Assembly: GCF_024807945.1 (NCBI RefSeq)
Contig: NZ_JANUFD010000016.1
Location: forward strand, 146,716-210,715
From: Pseudomonas sp. JUb42
Lineage (GTDB): Bacteria > Pseudomonadota > Gammaproteobacteria > Pseudomonadales > Pseudomonadaceae
Direction: 5' to 3'
Length of the DNA stretch: 64,000 nt
Below the pieces are notes generated by a model. That model made no database searches, was not told where the DNA came from, and worked only from the letters and a program-made list of their open reading frames with translations. The translations under genes and the position numbers were made by a program. Shown here piece by piece: positions 46,086-54,922 of this stretch (position 1 is the first letter of the stretch; each line of letters opens with the position of its first letter).

Positions 46086-48020
46086 TCAGAAATCCAGACT
46101 CACCGCCACATTCACCCCTTGCTGGGTGATGTCATCGTTCTTGCGCCAGTTATACCCGCCACGCAAGGTCACATCCCGACCAAGCTTCTGCGCCACGCCC
46201 AGGCTGGCGCGGTTCAGGCTGCGTTGCGGGGTGTAGCCGGTGAGGGTGAAGTCGTTGAACGGCAGACTCTTGAGGGCGATGGTCACGTCTTGTTGATCGT
46301 TCTCGAATTCACGCTCATGGGCGATCTCACCGAACACTGAGGTTGCGGGCGACAGCTGGAACTTGCCTTGCAGCCCTGCGCCCGCGCGCCGTGACTTGCG
46401 GGTCTGGTCATCGAAGCTCAGGGCTGTCGAGCGCGAACCTTTCTCCGAATAGCCATCGACATCGATATGGGCATAGTCGGCGCTGATGAACGGCGACAGA
46501 TGCCAAGGGCTGCTGGCGCCGGCGATATCGAAACCGAGACGGCTGCTCAAGGCCCACAGGCTGCCATCGGTATCACCCTTTTCCGCCCCTTCGCTGACGC
46601 CCAGGGCGAACTTGCGCTTGGCGTTGGCATAATCAAGCCGCCCGCCGGACGCCGACAGATCGGCCCACCAATGATTGGCCTGGAATTGCAGGAACGCCGT
46701 GGCGATATAGCTATTGAGCTTGTAGTCCGAGTCCCGCTCGCCGGCTTCCAGATTCTGCCGATAGGCACCGGCGACCATTCCTGCTCGCCAGTCTTCAGCC
46801 AGGCGATAGCTGCCGCCTGCCGTCAGGTTATAGCCATGGCCGTCGGCGCTGGCGGAATTGCTCTGGGCGTCGATATCGAGCTTCTGACTACTGGCTGAAA
46901 CGATCGGCTGCCACTGACCCACCGCCTGCCAGTTACCCCAATCGGCCAGCCACTGTGCACGCAGTTCGTCTTGCTGTGCGCGCAGGGAGGCATTGGCCAT
47001 CTCCGGCAGCAGGGTGGTTTCCCACGGTGCGGCGAGGAGGGAGTAAGCGTAGTCAGCGATCAGTTTCTGCCCTGTGACCGTAGGGTGTACGCCGTCGTTG
47101 AACAGCAGCTTGCTCGGATCGGGCGTAGTGCTGTTGATGCCGTACTGGCTGTTTTGCACGCAGCTGTTGCCGCTGAAACAAGTGCCGACCAGATTCTGAT
47201 TGGCTGCCAGACCGAAGCGCGCCGGGTCGGCCAGGGTTTCCTTGAGCAGCAGCGGTATGTTCAGAGGAATGATGTTGGTGTCGATCTGCCCTAGCTGTCT
47301 GACCAGTTCCTGATTGAACACGCCGCTGAGCAGGGTCGAAGGCAGTTGCAGTGGTGTTCCGGAGACTGCTGGAGTCTGGCCGATATCCGGCAGCAGCCAG
47401 ACCATGATGTAACGCGCCCCTGCCTGTTGCAGAACCTGGGCGCTGGCAGCCAGTTGATCGGCGGCGCCCACCGCCTGACCGAGACTGGTCACCTGGCCTT
47501 GCAGAAAGTCGTTGCCGCCACCGGTCAGGTAGTACAGGGCATTGGGGTCTGCGCGGAAATTATTGGCAGGCAGATAGCCGGTACGGCTTCTGAGCAAGAC
47601 TTCAGTGCCGCTGCTGTTATCGCTGACCCGGGACTGCGAGGTGATCGAATCGTAGATCTGGTCCGTGCGATAGCCGCCCACCGCCCAGTTATTGCCGTCC
47701 GCCCGGCCCAGTGCGGCGTTGACCGGCGACGTAGACGCGCCCAGGTCGCCAGCGGCCACGCCGAGGTGACTGCCCAGCAGGGTCGAGGAATTGAGGGCGA
47801 AGAACTCGCCGCTGCCGTTTTGATAAGTCGGGCCGGTGCGGTTAGTGAAGCGCAGGGTAGCGCCTTGCAGGCCACCGACATCAGGGAACTGCCCGGCATC
47901 GGCCAGGCTGTCGCCAAATACGATCATGGTCGAGTAGGGCCAGGATGCGGCGAATACCGAAGAACAGGCCAGGCTCAGTGCACAAGCGGCCAAGGGCAGG
48001 GATATCAGGGATTTGGTCAT
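46086..48020 (-). CDS. estA: EstA: GDSL esterase autotransporter
   Basis: A 644-residue outer-membrane esterase. A signal peptide (about 1-24, ending VFA) is followed by a GDSL lipase passenger (about 28-380) with Ser38 in FGDSLADAGQ, the oxyanion-hole residues in GGGNDF, and the catalytic Asp/His in NDGVHPT. The C-terminal autotransporter barrel (about 390-644) ends in SLDF with terminal Phe, the export signal. In P. aeruginosa EstA stays attached to the cell surface and affects rhamnolipid production and motility. ATG 48020 has AGGA 8 nt upstream. It occupies the trpE-trpG interval. Confidence 0.95.
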   Translation of the reverse strand: MTKSLISLPLAACALSLACSSVFAASWPYSTMIVFGDSLADAGQFPDVGGLQGATLRFTNRTGPTYQNGSGEFFALNSSTLLGSHLGVAAGDLGASTSPVNAALGRADGNNWAVGGYRTDQIYDSITSQSRVSDNSSGTEVLLRSRTGYLPANNFRADPNALYYLTGGGNDFLQGQVTSLGQAVGAADQLAASAQVLQQAGARYIMVWLLPDIGQTPAVSGTPLQLPSTLLSGVFNQELVRQLGQIDTNIIPLNIPLLLKETLADPARFGLAANQNLVGTCFSGNSCVQNSQYGINSTTPDPSKLLFNDGVHPTVTGQKLIADYAYSLLAAPWETTLLPEMANASLRAQQDELRAQWLADWGNWQAVGQWQPIVSASSQKLDIDAQSNSASADGHGYNLTAGGSYRLAEDWRAGMVAGAYRQNLEAGERDSDYKLNSYIATAFLQFQANHWWADLSASGGRLDYANAKRKFALGVSEGAEKGDTDGSLWALSSRLGFDIAGASSPWHLSPFISADYAHIDVDGYSEKGSRSTALSFDDQTRKSRRAGAGLQGKFQLSPATSVFGEIAHEREFENDQQDVTIALKSLPFNDFTLTGYTPQRSLNRASLGVAQKLGRDVTLRGGYNWRKNDDITQQGVNVAVSLDF

Positions 48021-48257
48021 TGAGAACATCCTGTCTCGTTGTTTTTATGCCCTACGAAAAGTAGCCAACAATCGCTCTGCGTCCAGCCGGTATGACGCCT
48101 TGCGTCAGCAGCGTCCGGAATTTGGCCGATACCCTGATTTTTTCCGTATCTGATGCGTTACAACAGGCGAAATCTTGCGCACAATTGTCCCTCGCCACGC
48201 CCGCCGGGTACGGCGATATTGCGCCATATGGCGGCGTACGCTACTGTGCCGGAACGT
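48021..48257. other. Intergenic region between estA and the trpG leader
   Basis: Should contain the estA promoter (minus) and the trpGDC promoter (plus). I see TTTTCCGTATCTGATGCG and GCGATATTGCGCCATATGGCG but no strong -35/-10 pair, and no additional gene. Confidence 0.4.
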
Positions 48258-48344
48258 ATGAACGAGACCTCTCCCGTGTTGAATGTCAGCAAACTCTTGA
48301 TGCGCGTTATCAAGGCTCACGCCCGTTGGCGTTGGCGCGCCTGA
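48258..48344 (+). CDS. trpGDC leader peptide
   Basis: A 28-residue reading frame, too short for usual gene callers, ending MRVIKAHARWRWRA. The last 14 residues differ from the trpE leader at two positions only, and the coding DNA over the RWRWRA end is identical. Two Trp codons lie just before the stop. ATG 48258 has GGAA upstream; a start at the internal ATG 48300 would leave just the conserved 14 residues. It lies 155 nt before trpG. In a Trp shortage a ribosome stalled at RWRW would change folding of the RNA behind it, as in classical attenuation. Confidence 0.75.
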   Translation: MNETSPVLNVSKLLMRVIKAHARWRWRA

Positions 48345-48354
48345 CTATCTTCCC

Positions 48355-48453
48355 TGCCGGCTTTGCCGGACCTGTATCGACATGCCTTCGACCGATTTGC
48401 CTGATCCCCGCGCGGGATCGCCCGCCCCAGTGCGTGTTGCTGCGGGCGAATCC
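48355..48453 (+). promoter_or_regulatory. trpGDC attenuator region
   Basis: Two hairpins follow the leader. CCGGC/GCCGG lies at 48357-48369. A longer one pairs TCGCCCGC with GCGGGCGA (about 48418-48452) across 16-18 nt. A similar CCGG hairpin is found at the same distance after the trpE leader. The exact antiterminator pairing was not worked out. Confidence 0.55.
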
Positions 48454-48499
48454 TCGGATGGCGCTATAAAGTCAGAAAATTCAAGAGGTTAAGCACAGC

Positions 48500-49099
48500 A
48501 TGCTGCTGATGATAGATAACTACGACTCCTTCACTTACAACGTCGTCCAGTATCTGGGCGAGTTGGGTGCCGACGTTAAAGTGATCCGCAACGACGAGCT
48601 GACGGTCGCGCAAATCGAAGCCTTGAACCCTGAGCGCATCGTTGTATCGCCCGGCCCGTGCACACCGAACGAAGCCGGCGTCTCGCTGGAAGTGATCAAA
48701 CACTTCGCTGGCAAACTGCCAATTCTCGGCGTGTGCCTAGGCCATCAGTCCATTGGTCAGGCCTTTGGCGGTGATGTGGTGCGGGCGCGTAAAGTCATGC
48801 ATGGCAAGACCAGCCCGGTCATTCACGAAGACAAGGGCGTGTTCGAGGGGCTCAATCATCCGCTGACCGTGACCCGCTATCACTCGCTGGTGGTCAAGCT
48901 CGATACCTTGCCCGACTGCCTGGAAGTCACCGCCTGGACCGCTCTGGAAGATGGCGCCCAGGACGAGATCATGGGGCTGCGCCACAAAACCCTGAACGTC
49001 GAGGGGATCCAGTTCCACCCTGAGTCGATTCTCACCGAGCAGGGCCATGAGCTGTTCGCCAACTTCCTCAAGCAAACCGGCGGCACTCGTCAGGGTTAA
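48500..49099 (+). CDS. trpG: Anthranilate synthase component II (glutamine amidotransferase)
   Basis: A 199-residue class-I amidotransferase supplying ammonia to TrpE, and usually also to PabB. Nucleophile C79 lies in LGVCLGHQS; PGPCTP forms the oxyanion strand and the His/Glu pair is in FHPES. AGAGG lies 10 nt before ATG 48500. It opens trpG-trpD-trpC, preceded by an attenuator with a Trp-rich leader; trpD follows 12 nt later. Confidence 0.97.
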   Translation: MLLMIDNYDSFTYNVVQYLGELGADVKVIRNDELTVAQIEALNPERIVVSPGPCTPNEAGVSLEVIKHFAGKLPILGVCLGHQSIGQAFGGDVVRARKVMHGKTSPVIHEDKGVFEGLNHPLTVTRYHSLVVKLDTLPDCLEVTAWTALEDGAQDEIMGLRHKTLNVEGIQFHPESILTEQGHELFANFLKQTGGTRQG

Positions 49100-49111
49100 G
49101 GACTTCTTTTT

Positions 49112-50167
49112 ATGACTATGAATATCAAGGCGGCCCTGGCCCGTGTTGTCACTCAGCTGGATCTGAGCACCGACGAGATGCGTGATGTCATGCGCGAGAT
49201 CATGACCGGGCAGTGCACGGAGGCGCAGATCGGCGCCTTTATGATGGCCATGCGCATGAAGAGCGAAAGCATCGACGAGATCGTCGGCGCGGTGTCGGTG
49301 ATGCGTGAGCTGGCAAGCAAGGTCGAACTCAAGACGCTTGATGGTGTAGTGGATATCGTCGGCACCGGTGGCGATGGCGCGAATATCTTTAACGTCTCCA
49401 CCGCCTCGGCCTTTGTTATCGCTGCGGCCGGTTGCACCGTGGCCAAGCACGGCAACCGTGCGGTGTCCGGCAAGAGCGGCAGTGCTGATTTGCTGGAGGC
49501 GGCCGGTGTTTATCTGAACCTGACGCCGGTACAGGTTGCCCGTTGCATCGACAACGTCGGCATTGGTTTCATGTTCGCCCAGTCCCATCATGGCGCGATG
49601 AAATACGCTGCCGGCCCTCGTCGCGATCTGGGTCTGCGTACGCTGTTTAACATGCTCGGTCCGCTGACTAACCCCGCTGGCGTGCGCCATCAGGTGGTCG
49701 GCGTGTTCAGCCAGGCATTGTGCCGCCCGCTGGCCGAGGTGCTGATGCGCCTGGGCAGCAAGCATGTACTGGTGGTGCATTCCCAGGATGGCCTCGATGA
49801 ATTCAGCCTGGCGGCGCCGACGTTTGTTGCCGAGCTGAAAAACGGTGAAATAACTGAGTACTGGGTGCAGCCGGAAGATTTGGGTATGAAGAGCCAGAGC
49901 CTGTTCGGCCTGGTGGTCGACAGCCCCGCACAGTCCCTTGAGCTGATTCGGGATGCTCTGGGTCGGCGCAAGACCGAAAATGGTCAGAAGGCCGCTGAAA
50001 TGATCGTCTTGAACGCCGGTGCTGCGCTTTACGCCGCCGATCATGCCACTACGCTTAAAGAAGGCGTGGAATTGGCCCACGATGCGCTGCACACAGGTCT
50101 GGCCCGGGAAAAACTGGAAGAGCTGGGTGCCTTTACCGCGGTATTCAAGCAGGAGAATGAAGGATGA
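49112..50167 (+). CDS. trpD: Anthranilate phosphoribosyltransferase
   Basis: A 351-residue enzyme joining anthranilate and PRPP. Substrate motifs are DIVGTGGDGANIFNVST, KHGNRAVSGKSGSADLLEA and GLRTLFNMLGPLTNPAG. ATG 49112 reads MTMNIKAAL; the ATG two codons later (49118) may be the true start, as homologues begin there. Coupled to trpG (12 nt) and to trpC by a 4-nt ATGA overlap. Confidence 0.97.
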   Translation: MTMNIKAALARVVTQLDLSTDEMRDVMREIMTGQCTEAQIGAFMMAMRMKSESIDEIVGAVSVMRELASKVELKTLDGVVDIVGTGGDGANIFNVSTASAFVIAAAGCTVAKHGNRAVSGKSGSADLLEAAGVYLNLTPVQVARCIDNVGIGFMFAQSHHGAMKYAAGPRRDLGLRTLFNMLGPLTNPAGVRHQVVGVFSQALCRPLAEVLMRLGSKHVLVVHSQDGLDEFSLAAPTFVAELKNGEITEYWVQPEDLGMKSQSLFGLVVDSPAQSLELIRDALGRRKTENGQKAAEMIVLNAGAALYAADHATTLKEGVELAHDALHTGLAREKLEELGAFTAVFKQENEG

Positions 50168-50985
50168 GCGTGCCAACGGTTCTGGAAAAGATTCTCTCCC
50201 GCAAGGCTGAAGAAGTGGCGGCATGCCGTGCTCGCGTCAGCCTGTCCGAGCTCGAAGCCCTGGTCGCCAAGGCCGATGCTCCGCGTGGCTTTGCCAGGGC
50301 GCTGATCGAGCAGGCCAAGCGCAAACAGCCCGCGGTGATCGCCGAGATCAAGAAAGCCTCGCCGAGCAAAGGCGTGATCCGCGAGAATTTTTTGCCGTCA
50401 GAGATCGCCAAGAGCTACGAAAAAGGCGGCGCAACCTGCCTGTCGGTACTCACCGACATCGATTTCTTCCAGGGCGCCGACGCCTATCTGCAAGAGGCCC
50501 GCGCGGCCTGCTCGCTGCCGGTGATCCGCAAGGACTTCATGATCGACCCATACCAGATCGTTGAAGCCCGCGCCCTGGGTGCTGACTGCATCCTGCTGAT
50601 CGTCTCGGCGCTGGATGACGTCAAGATGGCCGAGTTGGCGGCGACGGCCAAGGGCGTCGGCCTGGATGTACTGGTCGAAGTGCATGATGGCGATGAGCTG
50701 GAGCGTGCGCTGAAAACCCTGGATACACCGCTGGTCGGCATCAATAACCGTAACCTGCACACCTTCGAAGTCAGCCTGGAAACCACCCTGGACCTGTTGC
50801 CGCGTATTCCACGCGATCGTCTGGTGATCACCGAAAGCGGCATTCTCAACCGTGCCGATGTCGAGCTGATGGAAATCAACGACGTTTACTCCTTCCTGGT
50901 CGGCGAAGCGTTCATGCGTGCCGAGCATCCGGGTGTAGAGTTGGAAAGGCTGTTTTTCCCGGAGAAAGTCGTCAGCCGGGGTTGA
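50164..50985 (+). CDS. trpC: Indole-3-glycerol-phosphate synthase
   Basis: A 273-residue TIM-barrel enzyme that closes the indole ring from CdRP. Motifs VIAEIKKASPSKGVIRENF (catalytic Lys), CLSVLTDIDFFQG, VIRKDFMIDPYQI and VGINNRNLHTFEV are in place. Monofunctional, without the TrpF part fused in enterics. Starts within the trpD stop. The next gene follows 16 nt later on the same strand. Confidence 0.97.
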   Translation: MSVPTVLEKILSRKAEEVAACRARVSLSELEALVAKADAPRGFARALIEQAKRKQPAVIAEIKKASPSKGVIRENFLPSEIAKSYEKGGATCLSVLTDIDFFQGADAYLQEARAACSLPVIRKDFMIDPYQIVEARALGADCILLIVSALDDVKMAELAATAKGVGLDVLVEVHDGDELERALKTLDTPLVGINNRNLHTFEVSLETTLDLLPRIPRDRLVITESGILNRADVELMEINDVYSFLVGEAFMRAEHPGVELERLFFPEKVVSRG

Positions 50986-51001
50986 TGTCAGAGAGGTCCG
51001 C

Positions 51002-51697
51002 ATGGCTTTGCAGGTTGTCGATATTTGCGTCGAGAAAGGCCTCAAGGCCGAGCAGGATCTTTTGGCATCGGTGTGTTCGGGCGAGGTCGATTCCGGGTTG
51101 CTGATGTGGCGGCCCAATGATCGTGCCCTGGTCATGCCCCGGCGCATGAGCCGGCTGCCAGGCTTCGTCGAAGCCAGTGAAACCTTGGCCGACAGCGGCT
51201 GGCCGATTCTGCTGCGTGAAAGCGGCGGTGAACCGGTGCCGCAATCCTCGGCCACGGTCAATGTCGCCCTGGTCTACGCGCAACCGCGCAGCGATGCTGA
51301 TCGCGATCGTATCGAGTTGGCCTACCGCCGTTTGTGTCAGCCGATTCTGGATGTGTTGACCGGATTGGGCGGTGCGGCGTCACTGGGGGAGGTCGAAGGG
51401 GCGTTCTGTGACGGGCGCTTCAACGTCAATCTCGATGGCCGCAAGATGGTCGGCACGGCGCAACGCTGGCGGCAGAGTCAGGGCGGGCTGCGTCCTGTGG
51501 TGCTGGTGCACGGCGCGCTGCTGCTGGATGACGAGCGGCGGGAGATGGTTGCGGCGGTCAACCGTTTCAATGAAATCTGCGAACAGGATCAGCGCGTGTT
51601 TGCAGACAGCCATATCGCGTTGCATGAAGCCTTCCCTGGCGCGCAGGTGCTGGAACCGCTGGCCGAGGCGTATCGTCAGTTGCTCGACACTCTCTAG
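51002..51697 (+). CDS. Lipoate-protein-ligase-A family protein (BPL/LplA/LipB fold)
   Basis: A 231-residue protein. GLLMWRPNDRALVMPRR and LRESGGEPVPQSSATVNVALV correspond to the lipoyl-binding loop of LplA (RRSGGG...DLGNVN), and DGRFNVNLDGRKMVGTAQRW to the catalytic-lysine segment DGRKIAGTAQR. The Lys is present, so ligase or transferase activity is possible, but substrate (lipoate, octanoate or other acyl) is not clear; it lacks the C-terminal accessory domain of E. coli LplA. It follows trpC by 16 nt and converges on vfr with 3 nt between stops. I do not recall this gene at the locus in P. aeruginosa. Confidence 0.8.
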   Translation: MALQVVDICVEKGLKAEQDLLASVCSGEVDSGLLMWRPNDRALVMPRRMSRLPGFVEASETLADSGWPILLRESGGEPVPQSSATVNVALVYAQPRSDADRDRIELAYRRLCQPILDVLTGLGGAASLGEVEGAFCDGRFNVNLDGRKMVGTAQRWRQSQGGLRPVVLVHGALLLDDERREMVAAVNRFNEICEQDQRVFADSHIALHEAFPGAQVLEPLAEAYRQLLDTL

Positions 51698-51700
51698 GTT

Positions 51701-52345
51701 TCAGCGTGTGCCGAAGACCACCATGGTCTTGCCTTTGACGTGGACCAGTTTTTGTTCTTCCAGCGCCTTGAGCACGCGACCGACCATTTCCCGTGAACAA
51801 CCCACGATGCGCCCGATTTCCTGACGGGTGATCTTGATCTGCATGCCGTCGGGGTGGGTCATGGCATCGGGCTGTTTGCATAGATCGAGCAAGGTACGGG
51901 CAACACGACCGGTGACATCCAGGAACGCCAGGTCGCCGACCTTGCGCGTTGTGGCACGCAAACGTTCGGCCATCTGGCTGCCCAGAGCGTAGAGAATGTC
52001 CGGCTCCTGCTGCGAAAGCTCACGGAATTTGACGTAGCTGATCTCTGCCACTTCGCATTCGGTCTTGGCCCTCACCCAGGCGCTACGACTGCCTTCTTGG
52101 CCGGGCTGTTCGAATAACCCCAGCTCGCCGAAGAAATCTCCGCTATTAAGGTAGGCAACGATCATCTCCCGGCCTTCGTCGTCTTCGATCAGGATAGTGA
52201 CCGACCCCTTGACGATGAAGTACAGCGAATCAGAGCGCTCCCCAGCGCAGATGATGTTGCTTTTAGCGGCGCAGCGACGGCGTTGGGCGTGGGAGAGAAG
52301 TTTGTCGAGGTTCTTGATCTTGTGTGTAGCGGTAATCGCAACCAT
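51701..52345 (-). CDS. vfr: cAMP-activated global regulator Vfr (CRP family)
   Basis: A 214-residue regulator. The cyclic-nucleotide domain (about 15-130) contains SGDFFGELGLFE and RSAWVRAKTECEVAEIS; the DNA-binding domain (about 140-214) has ITRQEIGRIVGCSREMVGRVLK. The C-terminal half is almost identical to P. aeruginosa Vfr, which controls virulence, twitching and quorum sensing. ATG 52345 gives the standard length; the frame is open to 52375. Monocistronic, with 206 bp before the divergent OsmC gene. Confidence 0.95.
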   Translation of the reverse strand: MVAITATHKIKNLDKLLSHAQRRRCAAKSNIICAGERSDSLYFIVKGSVTILIEDDEGREMIVAYLNSGDFFGELGLFEQPGQEGSRSAWVRAKTECEVAEISYVKFRELSQQEPDILYALGSQMAERLRATTRKVGDLAFLDVTGRVARTLLDLCKQPDAMTHPDGMQIKITRQEIGRIVGCSREMVGRVLKALEEQKLVHVKGKTMVVFGTR

Positions 52346-52551
52346 GCCTGCATCCCGAAAAGTACTTCGCCTCAAGGCGTTATTTTAGTTATCGGCCGGA
52401 CAAACCGTTGCCGCAGCTTATCAGAGGCGCATTTGTATCATTTCCGAAATTTCCTACGTACATGTCATTACACGTATCGTTTAGCGACATTTTCAGTGCG
52501 CCAGCGACCCTGTGCTAAGCTGGCGACCCTTTTTTCAGTGGAGTCCTGGCG

Positions 52552-52974
52552 ATGAAGGCACGCATTCAATGGGCTGGTGAAGCCATGTTCCTCGGCGAAT
52601 CCGGCAGTGGTCATGTAGTGGTCATGGATGGTCCGCCGGAAAGCGGTGGCCGTAACCTGGGCGTGCGGCCGATGGAAATGGTGCTGATCGGCCTGGGCGG
52701 CTGCAGCAACTTCGACGTGGTCAGCATCCTGAAGAAAGCCCGTCAGCCGATCGAAAGCTGCGAAGCGTTCCTGGAAGCCGAGCGCGCTACGGAAGATCCC
52801 AAGGTCTTCACCGCCATTCACCTGCATTTCGTGGTCAAGGGCCGAGGCCTCAAAGAAACCCAGGTCAAGCGTGCCATCGAACTGTCGGCGGAGAAATACT
52901 GCTCGGCATCGATCATGCTGGGCAATGCCGGGGTCAAAATCACCCACGACTACGAAATCATCGAGCTGGGTTGA
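52552..52974 (+). CDS. OsmC/Ohr family protein
   Basis: A 140-residue protein of the YhfA-like branch of the OsmC family, which includes thiol peroxidases; its substrate is not known. Conserved cysteines are in GLGGCSNFDVV and in EKYCSASIML, the redox pair of the family. ATG 52552 is preceded by GTGGAG. Divergent from vfr and placed as in P. aeruginosa (PA0653). Confidence 0.9.
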   Translation: MKARIQWAGEAMFLGESGSGHVVVMDGPPESGGRNLGVRPMEMVLIGLGGCSNFDVVSILKKARQPIESCEAFLEAERATEDPKVFTAIHLHFVVKGRGLKETQVKRAIELSAEKYCSASIMLGNAGVKITHDYEIIELG

Positions 52975-53226
52975 GCGGTATCCGCTGATCAGCGACACCC
53001 AACTATCATAAAAGAGGTGCAGACTCTGGCAGACCGCTGCTGACGTCTGCATAATGCGCCCCTTTTTCAGGGCACAGGCCGCAGGTCTTCAGCGGCTGTG
53101 CCCGACAGACAACCAAAATCGCCAACGCGAAGAGGTGTTAACCGTCCTACGCAAATGAGCCTGGCTCATCTGACGGGCATGCTTGATCACGCGGCCGGGC
53201 CGCACATTTATAGAGAGTTTTTAACG

Positions 53227-54021
53227 GTGAAAAGCAAACTCAAGCTCCACGGGTTCAATAACCTGACAAAGACCTTGAGCTTCAACATCTATGACATCTG
53301 CTATGCGGAAACCCCGCAAGACCAGCAGGCCTACGTCGAGTACATCAACAGTGTGTACGACGCCGAACGCCTGACGCGGATTCTCACTGATGTGGTCGAT
53401 ATCATTGGCGCCAACATCCTCAACATCGCTCGCCAGGATTACGACCCGCAGGGCGCCAGCGTGACGATCCTGATCTCCGAGCAGCCGGTGACGCCTACCG
53501 ACAGCCAGATCGAAGAGTCGCCAGGCCCGTTGCCGGAAACCATTCTTGCGCACCTGGACAAGAGCCACATCACGGTCCACACCTATCCGGAAATCCATCC
53601 GGTCGATGGCATCGCGACGTTTCGCGTGGACATCGATGTGTCGACCTGCGGCGTGATTTCACCGCTCAAGGCGCTGAACTATCTGATTCACAAGTTCGAG
53701 TCGGATATCGTCACCGTCGATTATCGTGTACGCGGCTTTACCCGCGACGTTGAAGGCAAGAAGCACTTCATCGACCACGAGATCAACTCGATCCAGAACT
53801 ACCTCTCCACTGACACCCGCGACGGTTACCAGATGACCGACGTGAACGTGTATCAGGAGAACCTGTTCCACACCAAGATGCTGCTGAAGAACTTCGAACT
53901 GGATAACTACCTGTTTGGCGACGCCACCAGCAACCTCTCGCCAGAACAGCGCGAGCAGGTCACCGAGCGTGTGAAACACGAAATGCTGGAAATCTTCTAC
54001 GGCCGCAACATGCCGGTCTGA
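53227..54021 (+). CDS. speD: S-adenosylmethionine decarboxylase proenzyme
   Basis: A 264-residue pyruvoyl enzyme of spermidine synthesis (E. coli-type, class 1A). Self-cleavage occurs at K112-S113 in LDKSHITVHTYPE, making the pyruvoyl group from the serine. GTG 53227 (MKSKLKLHGFNNLTK) gives the family length and start; the open frame upstream to 53098 shows no resemblance. The 252-bp gap before it contains a possible promoter with CATAAT at about 53050. A strong terminator follows. Confidence 0.95.
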   Translation: MKSKLKLHGFNNLTKTLSFNIYDICYAETPQDQQAYVEYINSVYDAERLTRILTDVVDIIGANILNIARQDYDPQGASVTILISEQPVTPTDSQIEESPGPLPETILAHLDKSHITVHTYPEIHPVDGIATFRVDIDVSTCGVISPLKALNYLIHKFESDIVTVDYRVRGFTRDVEGKKHFIDHEINSIQNYLSTDTRDGYQMTDVNVYQENLFHTKMLLKNFELDNYLFGDATSNLSPEQREQVTERVKHEMLEIFYGRNMPV

Positions 54022-54040
54022 TTGATTCCGCTAACAAGAA

Positions 54041-54067
54041 AGGCGCCGGTTGAGGCGCCTTTTTTTG
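54041..54067. terminator. Bidirectional terminator between speD and coq7
   Basis: AGGCGCC/GGCGCCT (54041-54060) pairs around GGTTGA and is followed by seven T on the plus strand. On the minus strand TTTCTTGTT follows, so it can also stop coq7 transcripts. Confidence 0.88.
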
Positions 54068-54103
54068 TTGGTGTTGATCCAGGAGGTTATCCGGGATCAC
54101 GGA

Positions 54104-54751
54104 TCAGATGCGATACGTACTCTTGGTCATGACCTTGGCCAGCAGACTCATGCCGAATTTCACCGGTGCCGGGAAGCGATAACCGCCGGCTTCCAGTGCG
54201 CTTTCAGAGTGATGTTCTTCGTCGATGCGCATCTGCTCGAGAATCGCCCGGGATTTTTCGTCTTCAGGCGGCAGTTGTTCCAAGTGATCGTTCAGGTGTT
54301 TGCAGACCTGATCTTCGGTCGCCGCAACGAAGCCGAGGCTGACCTTGTCGCTGATCAATCCTGCAACGGCGCCAATGCCGAAGGACAAGCCGTAGAACAG
54401 CGGATTGAGCACGCTGGTGTGGCTGCCCAACTGGTGAATGCGCTGTTCACACCAGACCAAGTGATCGATTTCTTCTTCCGCCGCATGCTCCATGGCCGCG
54501 CGGACCCTGGGCAGCTTGGCAGTCAGGGCCTGGCCTTGATACAGGGCCTGGGCACAGACTTCGCCGGTATGGTTGATGCGCATCAGCCCGGCGACATGCT
54601 TGGTGTCCACCTCATCCATCTTGGCTTCAGGCTGGACAATGGCCGGGGAAGGGCGATGAGGATGTGCGCTCAGCGGCAGCAACGTGCGCATCGCGGCATC
54701 GGCTTGCAACAGAATACGGTCAAGGGGGGAGTAGTGACGTTCGGTAGCCAT
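54104..54751 (-). CDS. coq7: 3-demethoxyubiquinol 3-hydroxylase (Coq7)
   Basis: A 215-residue ferritin-like diiron monooxygenase of ubiquinone synthesis, hydroxylating C6 of the ring. Iron ligands are in NHTGEVCAQALYQG, AAEEEIDHLVWCEQR and MRIDEEHHSESA (E and ExxH patterns). ATG 54751 is used because GGAGG stands 5 nt upstream; an upstream GTG at 54757 overlaps that site. Pseudomonas uses Coq7 where E. coli uses UbiF. Convergent with speD. Confidence 0.95.
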   Translation of the reverse strand: MATERHYSPLDRILLQADAAMRTLLPLSAHPHRPSPAIVQPEAKMDEVDTKHVAGLMRINHTGEVCAQALYQGQALTAKLPRVRAAMEHAAEEEIDHLVWCEQRIHQLGSHTSVLNPLFYGLSFGIGAVAGLISDKVSLGFVAATEDQVCKHLNDHLEQLPPEDEKSRAILEQMRIDEEHHSESALEAGGYRFPAPVKFGMSLLAKVMTKSTYRI

Positions 54752-54828
54752 GGGCACCTCCGGATAAATCCACGGTGGGCAGTTTACCTCAATTAGGCCG
54801 GGCGGGCTTGAGCTGGGTCAGCTTGGGT

Positions 54829-54910
54829 GTGGCAGTCGGCTTGCTGGCGATGGGGTGGGACCCCTATTACGAGCGCTTCGTACTCGATCGCCAGCAAGCC
54901 GGCTCCTACA
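54829..54910. repeat. REP pair, GGCTTGCTGGCGAT type
   Basis: GTCGGCTTGCTGGCGAT (54835-54851) faces ATCGCCAGCAAGCCGGCTCC (from 54887). Same class as the 29.8-kb copy. It lies after the HIT gene and before the coq7 promoter. Confidence 0.88.
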
Positions 54911-54922
54911 GGAGGGTGTTGA

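Noticed and set aside
53098..53226. 43-codon N-terminal extension of speD
   Set aside because: Family length and the MKSKLKLHGF start fit GTG 53227; the extension is not conserved as far as I can tell.
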